From: Candidatus Tumulicola sp.
GTDB lineage: Bacteria > Vulcanimicrobiota > Vulcanimicrobiia > Vulcanimicrobiales > Vulcanimicrobiaceae
Assembly (NCBI GenBank): GCA_036490475.1
Contig: DASXDT010000006.1
Location: 434,001-498,000, forward strand
DNA length: 64,000 nucleotides
Reading direction: 5' to 3'
This document shows positions 1 to 8,882 of the stretch, one piece after another. Below the pieces are notes generated by a model. It had not been told where the DNA came from. It worked only from the letters and a program-made list of their open reading frames with translations, and made no database searches. Numbering within the stretch: the stretch's first letter is position 1; every line of letters starts with the position of its first letter. A program made the position numbers and the translations under genes.

Positions 1-398
1 GCAACGCTCATCGACAATGCGCCGGCCGGGACACGCACGCCGTCGAGGCGCATGTCGAGCGCGTTTCGCAACGTGCCGTCGGACGCGCGCGCGAACTGGC
101 CATCGCGCGTATACCAACGTTTGCCACGATCGTCGGCGACCGTGAAAAACCCCGGGCCGTCGATCGCAACGTCGAACGGCCCGTTCGATTTCTCCAGCTT
201 TCCCTGCGACAGCACGACCTGCGGCCCGAGTGCGATCGTACCGCTCCCATCTTCGCCGGGCGCGGTCAACTCAGCAAATCGCTGCACTTGGCCTTTGAAC
301 CCGGCGACGTCGCTGTTTGCTAAGTTATCTGTGATCGTGTCGAGATTTTGTTGTTGTGCGGCCATGCCCGTTGCGGCCGCGGATAATGCGCGATCCAT
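1..398 (-). CDS. flgG: Flagellar basal-body rod protein, FlgG-like (partial, 3' end outside window)
   Basis: The reverse strand reads from an ATG at 398 to the left edge without a stop, so only about 132 N-terminal residues are present. They begin MDRALSAAATGMAAQQQNLD and include TDNLANSDVAGFKG, the N-terminal signature of the FlgF/FlgG/FlgE rod-hook family, followed by the conserved DGPGFFTV segment. These proteins are exported by the flagellar type III apparatus and polymerise into the axial rod. The gene lies 9 bases downstream of a second rod gene on the same strand, the usual flgF-flgG order. Assignment as FlgG rather than FlgF rests on order only, because the C-terminus is missing. Confidence 0.85.
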   Translation of the reverse strand, partial: MDRALSAAATGMAAQQQNLDTITDNLANSDVAGFKGQVQRFAELTAPGEDGSGTIALGPQVVLSQGKLEKSNGPFDVAIDGPGFFTVADDRGKRWYTRDGQFARASDGTLRNALDMRLDGVRVPAGALSMSV

Positions 399-407
399 CT
401 CGGGCCT

Positions 408-1013
408 CTATCGAACGCGCGCGACGTCGGATGCGTTTTTTTGACGGAGCGAGTCGATCGCGCCGACCACTTTCTGTGCGCTTTCGAATGAGCGCGATGC
501 GTCGACGATTCCCACCATTTCGGCGATCGGATCGACGGACGACTCTTCGAGGAAGCCGGCCCGCACCGTCGAGTCGTGCGGCAGTGGCAGCGTTCGATGC
601 GTATCGGTGTCGCCCGCCAGCACGCGCCCGCGTTCGTCGATCGTGGCGCCTTGCGGCACGATCAACGGTTCGGCGTCACTCAGCAGCGTTCGCCCGCGCG
701 CATCGACCAGCGTTCCCCGAAGCGTGCGCTCGAAGGACCCCGAGCGCGTTTCAACGACTCGCCCGGCGGCATCGCGTACGGAAAAATGTCCGGGGCCGAC
801 GATTGCCAGGTCGTAGTCGCGGCCGGTACGCCGGATGCCGCCGCGTTGACTCGAGCGCTCGGCGTCGACGCGCGCGCCGTTCGACGTCAACACACCGCGC
901 GCCGTGAGCTTTCGAAAGCCGTCGCTCGATACATTCGCGAGATTGCGTGTGGCGATATCGAGGCGCGTACGCGCCGCCAGCATCGCGCTTCCGGCCCAAT
1001 CCAAAGCATCCAT
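408..1013 (-). CDS. flgF: Flagellar hook-basal body protein, FlgF-like (short)
   Basis: This 201-residue protein starts MDALDWAGSAMLAARTRLD and carries TRNLANVSSDGFRK (about residues 22-35), the rod/hook family N-terminal motif. A central DYDLAIVGPGHFSVRD segment matches the DGxGFF region. The C-terminal helix (SRSFESAQKVVGAIDSLRQK) is the coiled-coil end that packs with the N-terminal helix in assembled axial proteins. It is about 40-50 residues shorter than a typical FlgF or FlgG, so the variable middle domain is reduced. It is followed after 9 bases by the FlgG-like gene. GTAGGCGGT stands directly before the ATG as a weak ribosome-binding site. Confidence 0.85.
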   Translation of the reverse strand: MDALDWAGSAMLAARTRLDIATRNLANVSSDGFRKLTARGVLTSNGARVDAERSSQRGGIRRTGRDYDLAIVGPGHFSVRDAAGRVVETRSGSFERTLRGTLVDARGRTLLSDAEPLIVPQGATIDERGRVLAGDTDTHRTLPLPHDSTVRAGFLEESSVDPIAEMVGIVDASRSFESAQKVVGAIDSLRQKNASDVARVR

Positions 1014-1068
1014 ACCGCCTACGATAGCGGCGGTGTATGAACGCCGTGTGTCCGATTTGTCGCCGGCG

Positions 1069-2070
1069 TTATCCGGCGGTCCAGATCACCACGTTTCCGG
1101 CCAGCACGAGACCGCCGCCGAAACCCATCAGCAACAGCTTATCGCCCGGACGCACGCGTCCGTCGCGCACCGCAGGCGTTAATGCCAACGGGATGCTGGC
1201 GCCGGACGTGTTGCCGTATTCTTCGATGCTGAGCAGCGTGCGTTCGATGGGAAACGGCAGCCGATGGGCGAGTGCTTCGATCATGCGCGCGTTGGCGCTG
1301 TGGGGCACGAACCAATCGATGTCGTGCAACGTCAGACCCGCGCGATCCAATACCGCCTGGATCGCCGCCGGAATGTTCTCCATCACCCAGCGATAGATCG
1401 ATGCGCCTTCCTGACGCACCAGCCGCGACGAATCGATCTTGCCGTTTACTTCTTGCCGTACCGCGGTGCGATATAAAAATGCGCCGGCAGTTCCGTCGGA
1501 GCCGGCATACATACCGGAGATCGCCGGCTTCTCCGAGCGCTCGACCAGCGCCGCCCCGCCACCGTCGCCGAACAGCACGCAGGTCGCGCGGTCGGTGTAA
1601 TCGATCGTGCGCGTTAACGCGTCGCCGACACAGACGAGTACGCGCTCCGCTTGTCCGGAGGCGACCAAGCCCGCCGCTAAGTTCAAACCGTAGGTGAACC
1701 CCGCGCAGGCCGTGCTGATGTCTACCGCACCAACCGTCAGCGGCATCTTGTAGTGCGCCTGTACGAGTGCGGAAATACTCGGGAATGCATAATCGGCGGT
1801 CGACGAGCCGGCGATGATGAAGTCGACGTCGCGGATCGTGTATTGCGGATTATGCGCGAACAGATCGTCGATCGCTCCGAAGGTGACGGTGCTGGCGTAC
1901 TCGCCTTCGCCGACGCGATGGCGACGCCGGATGCCGGTGCGCCGGACGATCCACTCGTCGCTGGTGTCGACCATGCCCTCAAGATCCGCGTTTGTGAGCA
2001 GTCCGGCAGGCGCCCAAGCGCCAATCGCCGCGATGCGGGCCGGGGCTGATATCACCTTCGCTCCGTTCAT
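1069..2070 (-). CDS. fabH: Beta-ketoacyl-ACP synthase III (FabH)
   Basis: FabH condenses a starter acyl-CoA with malonyl-ACP to begin fatty-acid synthesis. At 333 residues it has normal length. The thiolase-fold catalytic triad is visible: Cys122 in DISTACAGFTYG, His257 in VPHSANARMIEAL and Asn287 in EEYGNTSGAS. The glycine-rich C-terminal GFGGGLVLAG is also typical. The ATG at 2070 overlaps the leuB stop in an ATGA junction, so the two are translationally coupled. Nothing in the neighbourhood suggests a secondary-metabolite role; the pairing with leuB may reflect branched-chain starter supply, but that is inference. Confidence 0.95.
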   Translation of the reverse strand: MNGAKVISAPARIAAIGAWAPAGLLTNADLEGMVDTSDEWIVRRTGIRRRHRVGEGEYASTVTFGAIDDLFAHNPQYTIRDVDFIIAGSSTADYAFPSISALVQAHYKMPLTVGAVDISTACAGFTYGLNLAAGLVASGQAERVLVCVGDALTRTIDYTDRATCVLFGDGGGAALVERSEKPAISGMYAGSDGTAGAFLYRTAVRQEVNGKIDSSRLVRQEGASIYRWVMENIPAAIQAVLDRAGLTLHDIDWFVPHSANARMIEALAHRLPFPIERTLLSIEEYGNTSGASIPLALTPAVRDGRVRPGDKLLLMGFGGGLVLAGNVVIWTAG

Positions 2071-3137
2071 AAGAGGGTTGCGACCACGTTGGTAAATTGC
2101 GAAGTCGACAGCGCCGGGCCGCCGGCCGCGACATCGGCCGTGCGCGCGCCTTGCGCATAGGCGGTTTCGACCGCGGTCTCGATTCGCGTAGCGCCATCCT
2201 CATCGCGCAAGCTGTGACGCAGCAGCATCGCCGCGGACAGGATCGCCGCGGTCGGATTGGCGACACCACGGCCGGCGATATCGGGCGCGGTACCTCCGAT
2301 CGGCTCGTACAGTCCGAACCGTCCTGTTTCGGTTTCGCGCGTTCCGAGGCTCGCGCTCGGAAGCGTCCCAATCGAACCGGTCAAAATCGCCGCCTCGTCG
2401 GAGAGAATGTCCCCGAACATATTCTCGGTTACGATCACGTCGAAGTCACCTGGACGCCGTACGAGTTGCATCGCGGCATTGTCGACCAGTAAATGATCGA
2501 GCGTTACATCCGGATACTCGCTCGCAAGACCGCTTACGACGCGCCGCCAGAGTCGCGACGTTTCCAAGATATTTTGTTTATCGACCGAGGTGCAGCGTCC
2601 TCGGCGCGAGCGTGCCAACTCGAACGCGACGCGCGCGATGCGCTCGACTTCGGGTGCTCGATAGATCATCGTATCGATCGCTTCGTCCACTCCATCGACG
2701 CAACGTTGTTCCTTGGGCGTGCCGAAGTAAATGCCACCGGTGAGTTCGCGCACGACCACCAGATCGAGACCTCGTACCAACTCCGGTTTGAGCGACGAAG
2801 CCGCTTCGAGGCCCTCGAAAACGCGCACGGGCCGTATGTTGGCGAACAGCTCGAAGTCGCGACGCAGGACGAACAGCGCGTATTCGGGCCGTTCCTTGAG
2901 CGGCTTGCCGTCGTATTGCGGTAAACCAACGCTGCCGAACAGCACCGCCGCGCTGCGCTCGCACAGCGCGAGCGTTTCGGGCGGCAACGCGTTGCCGGTG
3001 CGCTCGAGAGCGGCGCCCCCAGCCAATGCTTCGACGCAGTCGATGTCGGGACGCACGAGTTGCAGAATTCCGGCCGCAGCGGCAACGACTTCCGGACCGA
3101 TGCCGTCACCGGCCAGTACTGCGACAGTGTGCTTCAC
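2067..3137 (-). CDS. leuB: 3-isopropylmalate dehydrogenase
   Basis: LeuB catalyses NAD-dependent oxidative decarboxylation of 3-isopropylmalate in leucine biosynthesis. The 356-residue product starts MKHTVAVLAGDGIGPEVV, the family N-terminus. It contains RELTGGIYFG and the metal/substrate block VTENMFGDILSDEAA, and ends with the NAD-binding region PIGGTAPDIAGRGVANP. The EPIGGTAPDIAG motif and overall length favour LeuB over isocitrate or tartrate dehydrogenase. It lies 9 bases after divIVA and overlaps fabH by four bases. The other leucine genes (leuA, leuC, leuD) are not in the window. Confidence 0.95.
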   Translation of the reverse strand: MKHTVAVLAGDGIGPEVVAAAAGILQLVRPDIDCVEALAGGAALERTGNALPPETLALCERSAAVLFGSVGLPQYDGKPLKERPEYALFVLRRDFELFANIRPVRVFEGLEAASSLKPELVRGLDLVVVRELTGGIYFGTPKEQRCVDGVDEAIDTMIYRAPEVERIARVAFELARSRRGRCTSVDKQNILETSRLWRRVVSGLASEYPDVTLDHLLVDNAAMQLVRRPGDFDVIVTENMFGDILSDEAAILTGSIGTLPSASLGTRETETGRFGLYEPIGGTAPDIAGRGVANPTAAILSAAMLLRHSLRDEDGATRIETAVETAYAQGARTADVAAGGPALSTSQFTNVVATLL

Positions 3138-3146
3138 GAAAAAGTG

Positions 3147-3695
3147 TTAGTAAACCGTAATACGGGTCGTGTCGTCGCTCGGCGGCGCCTCACCATTGCC
3201 CGATGCAGTCGATGGCGGTGGCAGCGCAGCTTCCGGGGGCGGCGTCGGCAAAACGCCTTTTTCGAGTAGGGCGAGATGCGTCGCCAGCAGATTACGGAAC
3301 TCGGTTCGAGTTTTTTCGCTCGCTTCGACGGTGCGCTGATGTTCGCGACGGATATCGCCGATCGCGTCGTTGTAACTGGCGATTTCCCGCTCGGCTTCGA
3401 GTCGCGCTTTCTCGCGAATGAGGTCGGCTTCTTTATGCGCCGATGCTTTGGTTTCGTCGGCCGTGCGCTGCGCTAACACCAACGTGTTTTGCAGCGACTC
3501 TTCCATGGCTTTGAAGTGGCTGATGCGCTCTTTGAGATCGGCGGCTTCGGCTGCGAGCGCGGCTTGGTGCTGCGCGCCGTCTTCGAGCGTTTCGATGATC
3601 TCGTCGAGGAACGCATCGACTTCGGTGCGATCGTAACCTTGAAGCGCCTTCTTGAAACTCTTGTGCTGGATATCGATCGGCGTTATCTTTTGCAT
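3147..3695 (-). CDS. divIVA: DivIVA-domain cell-division/polarity protein
   Basis: The protein of 182 residues begins MQKITPIDIQHKSFKKALQG and continues YDRTEVDAFLDEI, the DivIVA N-terminal lipid-binding domain. A long coiled coil follows (about residues 30-140, with repeated E, K, A and Q heptads), then a proline-rich tail. DivIVA binds negatively curved membrane at poles and septa and recruits division or growth proteins. I chose the ATG at 3695 because GAGGA lies six bases upstream; an upstream in-frame start at 3716 would overlap sepF and adds seven unconserved residues. It begins one base after the sepF stop. Confidence 0.93.
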   Translation of the reverse strand: MQKITPIDIQHKSFKKALQGYDRTEVDAFLDEIIETLEDGAQHQAALAAEAADLKERISHFKAMEESLQNTLVLAQRTADETKASAHKEADLIREKARLEAEREIASYNDAIGDIRREHQRTVEASEKTRTEFRNLLATHLALLEKGVLPTPPPEAALPPPSTASGNGEAPPSDDTTRITVY

Positions 3696-3696
3696 G

Positions 3697-4107
3697 CTAT
3701 CCTCGGCCGGATACAAAATCGAGCGTGCCGTCGGTCATCATCGATTCGCGTAAGCCGGCGGCGTTGACGACGATTCCGGCCGGAACGATCAGATAGATTG
3801 CCTCGGCGAGTTTCTGCATCTTGCCGTCGATCGTATAGGCAACGCCCGAGGCGAAGTCTACGACGCGTTGCAGCAACGCGCGATCGGCGTTCTGCAAGTT
3901 CACGATCACCACTTGCCGGTTGCGCAGCGAGTTAGCGACTTCCATCACGTCTTGGAAGCTGCGCGGAGAATACACGCTGACTTCCGTGCCGGCGCGACGG
4001 CCGGCCTGTGAGATCGGGACGACCCGACCGTCGGATTCTTCTTCATACGGATCGTCCTCGTCGTCGCGAATCGAGAAGAACGAACCAATTTTACTGAACA
4101 TGCTCAC
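3697..4107 (-). CDS. sepF: Cell division protein SepF
   Basis: SepF anchors FtsZ to the membrane in organisms that often lack FtsA or supplement it. The N-terminal amphipathic stretch (MFSKIGSFFSI) is the expected membrane-targeting helix. It is followed by an acidic linker and the globular domain, with SPRSFQDVMEVANSLRNRQ, VVIVNLQNAD and FASGVAYTIDG. Length (136 residues) is normal. GTG at 4107 is preferred because GGAGG lies eight bases upstream and it forms a GTGA overlap with the yggS stop; an ATG two codons later is possible. The yggS-sepF-divIVA order is the classical ylm-type division cluster. Confidence 0.94.
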   Translation of the reverse strand: MSMFSKIGSFFSIRDDEDDPYEEESDGRVVPISQAGRRAGTEVSVYSPRSFQDVMEVANSLRNRQVVIVNLQNADRALLQRVVDFASGVAYTIDGKMQKLAEAIYLIVPAGIVVNAAGLRESMMTDGTLDFVSGRG

Positions 4108-4772
4108 GCTGAGATCCTCCCGCCAAACAAAGCCGTGCCCACCCGCACCATCGTCGATCCGGCTCGCACGGCTTCACGCCAGTCGCCGGACATACCGATG
4201 GAGAGCGTTGTTCCACCTACGCGGTCAAACGTCTTGGCGGCCAGAGCGAAAGCGCGAGAAATCTCTTCGCGAGACTGGGCGAGCGGCCCGATCGCCATGA
4301 CGCCGTCGAAGTGCAGTGCGGCATGCGCGCGCAGCTCGTCGGCGAGGCGCGGCGCTTCCTCGGGCGAGCAGCCGAATCGCTCGGTCGGGGAAATGTTGAC
4401 TTGGAGCAGCACGGTGACGCGTTTGCCGATCCGCTCGGCTGCGTTGGCGAGCGCCAAGCCTGCCCGGTTGCTATCGACGCTCTGCACCACGTCGAAGAGC
4501 TCCGCCACCGCCTTCGCCTTGTTGGTCTGAAGATGACCGATGAAGTGCCGGCGGACGGGAGGGAGCGCCGCAAACGCCTCCTGCGCCTCCTGCAGGTAGT
4601 TCTCTGCCACGTCGGCCAGCCCGGCGTGGATCGTCTCGGCGACGAGGTCGAGCGGCTGACGTTTAGCCACGCCGACGAGCGTGACGCTGCCGGCCGGCCG
4701 GTGGTTACGAGCCAATTCATCCTCGATCGCCGAGCGCAGCGCCGCCAGCGCGGCCGCCGCGTCGCGGCTCAC
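4104..4772 (-). CDS. PLP homeostasis protein, YggS/PLPBP family
   Basis: This is the pyridoxal-phosphate-binding YggS/ProsC family, which controls PLP and amino-acid/keto-acid balance. Recognisable motifs are TLVGVAKRQPLD with the PLP lysine, HFIGHLQTNKAKAV, VQSVDS, LLQVNISPTERFG and TLSIGMSGDWREAV followed by GSTMVRVGTALFG. The open frame extends upstream to 4982, but that extra part lies inside lgt and is arginine-rich shadow. The GTG at 4772 overlaps the lgt stop as GTGA and gives a normal 222 residues. It is translationally coupled to both neighbours. Confidence 0.94.
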   Translation of the reverse strand: MSRDAAAALAALRSAIEDELARNHRPAGSVTLVGVAKRQPLDLVAETIHAGLADVAENYLQEAQEAFAALPPVRRHFIGHLQTNKAKAVAELFDVVQSVDSNRAGLALANAAERIGKRVTVLLQVNISPTERFGCSPEEAPRLADELRAHAALHFDGVMAIGPLAQSREEISRAFALAAKTFDRVGGTTLSIGMSGDWREAVRAGSTMVRVGTALFGGRISA

Positions 4773-5635
4773 TGCGAGGTGGTAGGGGCGGCGACGGGGA
4801 CGGCGTCGCCTTCGGTTCTGGGACCGGGCCGAGTCGCGCAGTAGACGATTCCGATGACGCCGATCAAGATCATGGGTAAGGCGTATAGCTGTCCGCCGGT
4901 GATGCCCAGGAACGTGAAGTCGGCCTGGCGCCACAGTTCTGCGACGCTGCGCGTGATGCCATAGGCGGTGAACCACGTCCAAGCCACGACGCCGTCTTTC
5001 GGTTTAGCGCGATAGACGAGCAGCAACAACGGCAACGTCAATAGATCGAGTACGGCTTCGTACAGTTGTGCCGGATGGCGATAGGAGTTCAGCGGCGGCC
5101 ACGCCGCGGTGTCTTTGGGGATCATGCACCACGCGCGGTCCGGTATGCAGAGATTGCCCCACAGTTCGTCGTTGATGAAATTCACGAGGCGTACTAGTGT
5201 TATTCCCAGCGGCAGCATAACGACGACTTCGTCTCCCAGGACTCGAAAGCGCAATCCCGGATGCTTGCGTAAGAAAAAAACGATCGCGATGACGACGCCG
5301 ATCAATCCGCCGTGAAACGCCATGCCACCGTTCCATACCGCGATGAAATTGATCGGGTTCGAAAAGTAAAAGCTCGCGTCGTGGCGGCTGATGATGTCGT
5401 TGATGACGAAGAACGTGCGTCCGCCGACGAGCACGCCGATCAATCCGTAGAATAAGAAGTCTTGTATCTGCTCGCGGGTCAAGCCCAAGCGGCGGCGTCC
5501 GGCCGGCCGGCTCATCCATAGGTAGACGCAAACGAACGCGACGAGATAGGCGATTCCGTACCAGTGAATACTTAGCGACCCGAGGTGAATCGCGACCGGG
5601 TCGATATTTGTCGGATAGGTAAACCAGTGAGTCAT
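4769..5635 (-). CDS. lgt: Prolipoprotein diacylglyceryl transferase
   Basis: Lgt transfers diacylglycerol from phosphatidylglycerol to the lipobox cysteine of prolipoproteins, the first step of lipoprotein maturation in the inner membrane. Motifs seen are SIHWYGIAYLVAF, VWNGGMAFHGGLIG (the HGG signature), RLVNFINDELWG and HPAQLYEA, with about seven hydrophobic segments. ATG at 5635 is preferred over the TTG one codon earlier. The window encodes many lipoprotein substrates and also lspA, the next enzyme of the pathway, on the opposite strand less than 1 kb away. Confidence 0.95.
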   Translation of the reverse strand: MTHWFTYPTNIDPVAIHLGSLSIHWYGIAYLVAFVCVYLWMSRPAGRRRLGLTREQIQDFLFYGLIGVLVGGRTFFVINDIISRHDASFYFSNPINFIAVWNGGMAFHGGLIGVVIAIVFFLRKHPGLRFRVLGDEVVVMLPLGITLVRLVNFINDELWGNLCIPDRAWCMIPKDTAAWPPLNSYRHPAQLYEAVLDLLTLPLLLLVYRAKPKDGVVAWTWFTAYGITRSVAELWRQADFTFLGITGGQLYALPMILIGVIGIVYCATRPGPRTEGDAVPVAAPTTSQ

Positions 5636-5680
5636 CAATGAGAGGCCTTAAACGGACGACGGGATAACCTTTTTCGACGC

Positions 5681-6415
5681 ATGAGTTCCGCGCCGCATAT
5701 TACCGTCTGGATCGCCTTCGTGGCGGGTTTCGTTTCCTTCGTTTCGCCGTGCGTCCTCCCGCTGGTTCCCGCCTACCTCTCGTTGCTGACCGGCGAAAGT
5801 CTCGAAGACCTCAAATCGGCGACGACGGCCGCCGCTCGCGGTCGCACGATGGCGCTCGCGTTGGCCTTCGTGGCCGGATTCAGCATCGTGTTCATCGCGC
5901 TCGGATTAGGTGCCAGCTTAGCCGGCGGCGTCTTAAACGCGCATCGCGTGCTGGTGGCACAGATCGGCGGCGCGATCGTGATCGTGCTCGGTCTGCACAT
6001 GATGGGCATCATTCAAATTCCGTTCCTGATGATGGACGCTCGCGCGCACGTTCAGCAATCGGGTCGACGAACGTTGTGGACCTCGCTGATCGTCGGAATG
6101 GCGTTCGCAGCGGGTTGGTCGCCGTGCATCGGACCGATCCTCGCGGGCATTTTAGCCATCGCCTCCGAACAGCGCAACGGCGAGGCGGCACTCCTGTTGG
6201 CCGCCTACTCGCTGGGATTGGCCGTCCCATTTTTGGCGACTGCAGCCGCGATCGGATTCGTGCTGCCGATCCTCAACAAAATTAAACGCGCTCTTCCGAT
6301 TATCGAGTTTGCGGCCGGCGCTTTCTTGGTCGTCGTCGGACTCATACTCGTCAACAACGCATTTCTCAACGTCGCAGGATGGTTTTATCAGTTTGTCCCG
6401 CAACCGAAACTCTAG
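5681..6415 (+). CDS. ccdA: Cytochrome c biogenesis protein CcdA (thiol reductant transporter)
   Basis: CcdA is a six-helix membrane protein that carries reducing equivalents from cytoplasmic thioredoxin to periplasmic thiol proteins, for cytochrome c maturation or disulfide reduction. The two redox-active cysteines are in FVSPCVLPLVPAY (about residue 24) and WSPCIGPILAGIL (about residue 148). Length (244 residues) fits the short CcdA type, without the thioredoxin domain of DsbD. It starts only 45 bases from divergent lgt, so their promoters must overlap. No thioredoxin-like partner is adjacent. Confidence 0.93.
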   Translation: MSSAPHITVWIAFVAGFVSFVSPCVLPLVPAYLSLLTGESLEDLKSATTAAARGRTMALALAFVAGFSIVFIALGLGASLAGGVLNAHRVLVAQIGGAIVIVLGLHMMGIIQIPFLMMDARAHVQQSGRRTLWTSLIVGMAFAAGWSPCIGPILAGILAIASEQRNGEAALLLAAYSLGLAVPFLATAAAIGFVLPILNKIKRALPIIEFAAGAFLVVVGLILVNNAFLNVAGWFYQFVPQPKL

Positions 6416-6881
6416 CCTCGTCCAAGCGCTGACGATCGCGATCGTCGCGATCGCGACCCTTTGGCTCGATCAATACACGAAGCGTTTGATCGTGCAAAAC
6501 TTCATGCCGGGTCAGAGCCGTTTAATTATTCCGCACGTGCTTCGGTGGACGTACGAACGCAACGTGCACGGCGCGTTCGGGCTGTTCGGCAGCAACTCCG
6601 TGTTGCTGATCGGAATGGCGATCGTCGTGCTCGTCCTGTTCTGGTACAGCTTCCGCGAAGCCGCCGCAAAATCGCTGATGGTGCGCATCGCGTTCGGCAT
6701 GATCGCGGGCGGCGCGATCGCCAACATCATCGATCGCGTGCACTACGGTTACGTCATCGATTTCATCGACGTCTTCGTCTTTCCATGGTGGGGCAACATT
6801 TTTAACGTCGCCGATTCGTGCATCACCGTCGCCGTCGCGTTATTGATTATTTCGTCGTTTGCAACACGCCGTCAGCGCTGA
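6393..6881 (+). CDS. lspA: Lipoprotein signal peptidase (signal peptidase II)
   Basis: LspA is the aspartyl protease that cleaves signal peptides ahead of the lipidated cysteine. Four hydrophobic segments and the family motifs are present: LWLDQYTKRL, RNVHGAFGLFG, NIIDRVHYGYVIDFID and FNVADSCIT. Counting from the TTG at 6393, the catalytic aspartates are Asp123 and Asp141, and the length is 162 residues, as expected. The frame is open further upstream but lies within ccdA. TTG is the best remaining start because no ATG or GTG occurs in frame before the first helix; its ribosome-binding site is weak. It overlaps ccdA and, at the 3' end, rluD. Confidence 0.9.
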   Translation: MSRNRNSSLVQALTIAIVAIATLWLDQYTKRLIVQNFMPGQSRLIIPHVLRWTYERNVHGAFGLFGSNSVLLIGMAIVVLVLFWYSFREAAAKSLMVRIAFGMIAGGAIANIIDRVHYGYVIDFIDVFVFPWWGNIFNVADSCITVAVALLIISSFATRRQR

Positions 6882-7758
6882 AGAAGCGGGCTTTCGCGCC
6901 GACGTCGTCGTCGCGCGCCTAGCGACCGCATCGCGCGCCGCCGTCGCGGCCGCGATTAAACGTGGCGACGTTACCGTGAACGGCGAGCCGGTCAAAGCGA
7001 GCCGCACCCTCGAAGAAGGCGATGTCGTCGTATACGACGTTCCTCAGCCCGAACGGCCCATCGCTCGGGCGGAATCGATCGACGTTCCAATCGTGTACGA
7101 AGACGAGGATCTCATCGTGGTCGACAAGCCGGCCGGCATGGTGACGCATCCCGCGCACGGCTCTCCCAACGGCACGTTGGTCAACGCACTGCTCGGCTAT
7201 CTCGGAACGCCGCTGCCCGGCAGTTCGGTCCGCCCCGGACTCGTGCACCGGCTCGATCGCGACACATCCGGCCTGCTGGTCGTGGCAAAAAACGAGCCGG
7301 CGCTGTCGGCGCTCGGGATTGCGATGAAAGCGCGCCGCATCGGTCGTGAATACGTCGGGTTAGTGACCGGCATTCCGGATCATGCGCGGGGCACGTTGGA
7401 CGGTCCGGTCGGCCGCGACCCTCATAATCGGCTCAAGTTCGCAATCGTGTCGAACGGAAAGGCCGCCGTCACGCACTACGAGCTGATCGAACGATTTTCG
7501 CGCAACGCCGAATTGTCGTTCCGGCTCGAAACGGGGCGGACGCACCAAATTCGCGTGCACTTCGCTGCACTCGGTCATCCGCTGGTCAACGATCGCATCT
7601 ACGGACGCGCCGATTCGCGCAGCGAGCTGCCGGGTCAAGCATTGCACGCCCGCCGCCTCTCGTTCGCGCACCCGCGCACCGGCGAAGCGATGACGTTCGA
7701 AGTCGATCCGCCGGCGGAGTACGAGCGCACGCGCGAGGCACTCGCCGTCGAACGCTAG
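6859..7758 (+). CDS. rluD: RluA-family 23S rRNA pseudouridine synthase (RluD-like)
   Basis: The 299-residue protein has an N-terminal S4 RNA-binding domain (about residues 6-60) and a RluA catalytic domain. The catalytic aspartate is Asp133 in HRLDRDTSGLLVVAK. The LETGRTHQIRVHFAALGHP block near the C-terminus is also characteristic. RluD-type enzymes modify helix 69 of 23S rRNA; RluC or RluA specificity cannot be excluded from sequence alone. The TTG start at 6859 overlaps lspA by 23 bases, and lspA-rluD is a widely conserved pair, which supports the assignment. Confidence 0.92.
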   Translation: MQHAVSAEEAGFRADVVVARLATASRAAVAAAIKRGDVTVNGEPVKASRTLEEGDVVVYDVPQPERPIARAESIDVPIVYEDEDLIVVDKPAGMVTHPAHGSPNGTLVNALLGYLGTPLPGSSVRPGLVHRLDRDTSGLLVVAKNEPALSALGIAMKARRIGREYVGLVTGIPDHARGTLDGPVGRDPHNRLKFAIVSNGKAAVTHYELIERFSRNAELSFRLETGRTHQIRVHFAALGHPLVNDRIYGRADSRSELPGQALHARRLSFAHPRTGEAMTFEVDPPAEYERTREALAVER

Positions 7759-7765
7759 GGCGAAC

Positions 7766-8872
7766 GTGGCGGATTTTACGCTGGTCGCCGTCGACGGTAG
7801 CGCGCGCAGCGGTACGCTCGCGCTGACGCACGGCGTCGTCGAGACTCCTTGTTTCATGCCGGTCGGCACGGCCGCCACCGTTAAAGGGTTGACACCCGAC
7901 GACTTGCACGCGACCGGCGCGCAGATCGTGCTGGCCAACGATTATCACTTGTGGTTGCGACCCGGACTGCGCGTACTCGAGGCCGCCGGTGGATTGCACC
8001 GCTTCATGGGCTGGGACGGCCCGATCCTCACCGACTCCGGTGGCTTTCAGATTTTTAGCTTGGAAGGCCGCCGCACGATCGACGACGATGGCGTCACCTT
8101 TCGATCGCACATCGATGGTAGCGAGCACCGCTTCACTCCCGAGAGCGTCATAGCGTTTTCGCGCGCGCTCGGCGTCGACGTCGCAATGGTGCTGGACGTG
8201 TGTACCAAACTGCCGGCCAGCTATGCCGAGCTGGAGCGTGCGGTCGAATTAACAACACGGTGGGCCCGCCGTTCGGCCCCCGGTGCAAACGATGGACCGA
8301 CCGCGGCGTTCGCCATCGTACAGGGCGGTCTCGATCGTACGCTCCGCGAGCGCAGCGCGCGCGAGCTCGTCGAGCTCGATTTCCCAGGGTACGCCATCGG
8401 CGGTTTATCGGTGGGCGAGACGCGTGACGAGCTGTATGCGACGGCGCGATTCACCGCCGAGCGATTACCGCAGAACAAGCCGCGCTACCTGATGGGCGTC
8501 GGCACGGTAACGGATTTAATCGAAGCGGTCGACGCTGGCGTAGACCTGTTCGACTGCGTGTATCCCACCCGTTGCGGACGCACCGGTCGCGCGATGACGC
8601 GCGACGGTCATTTCAACATTTTTAACGCACGGTACAGCGACGATTTTGGCCCGCTCGATCCGAACTGCGGCTGCCGGGTCTGCGCTCGATTCAGCCGCGC
8701 ATATCTCGCGCATCTCTTCCGCAGCGAAGAGATGCTGGGGCCACGCCTGCTCTCCGAGCATAACGTGACGGTTCTCAACGACCTCATGCGCGACGCCCGC
8801 ACGGCGATCCGCGCCGGTCGATGGCGCGTTTTGGCCGAGTCGCTCTTGGGCAGAACCAACCATCCCGCCTAA
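7766..8872 (+). CDS. tgt: tRNA-guanine transglycosylase (queuosine pathway)
   Basis: Tgt exchanges guanine-34 for preQ1 in GUN anticodons. The 368-residue product has the general-base block ILTDSGGFQIFSL, the nucleophile block LFDCVYPTRCGRTGRA, AIGGLSVGE, and a C-terminal zinc site CGCRVCARFSRAYLAHLF. The substrate-recognition loop, usually FDECTPYP, reads LDVCTKLP here: the aspartate is kept but the following glutamate is valine. Other queuosine genes are absent from the window, so whether preQ1 is made or salvaged is not shown. Start is GTG at 7766 with AGGGCG before it. Confidence 0.94.
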   Translation: MADFTLVAVDGSARSGTLALTHGVVETPCFMPVGTAATVKGLTPDDLHATGAQIVLANDYHLWLRPGLRVLEAAGGLHRFMGWDGPILTDSGGFQIFSLEGRRTIDDDGVTFRSHIDGSEHRFTPESVIAFSRALGVDVAMVLDVCTKLPASYAELERAVELTTRWARRSAPGANDGPTAAFAIVQGGLDRTLRERSARELVELDFPGYAIGGLSVGETRDELYATARFTAERLPQNKPRYLMGVGTVTDLIEAVDAGVDLFDCVYPTRCGRTGRAMTRDGHFNIFNARYSDDFGPLDPNCGCRVCARFSRAYLAHLFRSEEMLGPRLLSEHNVTVLNDLMRDARTAIRAGRWRVLAESLLGRTNHPA

Positions 8873-8882
8873 AGGAGCCGTC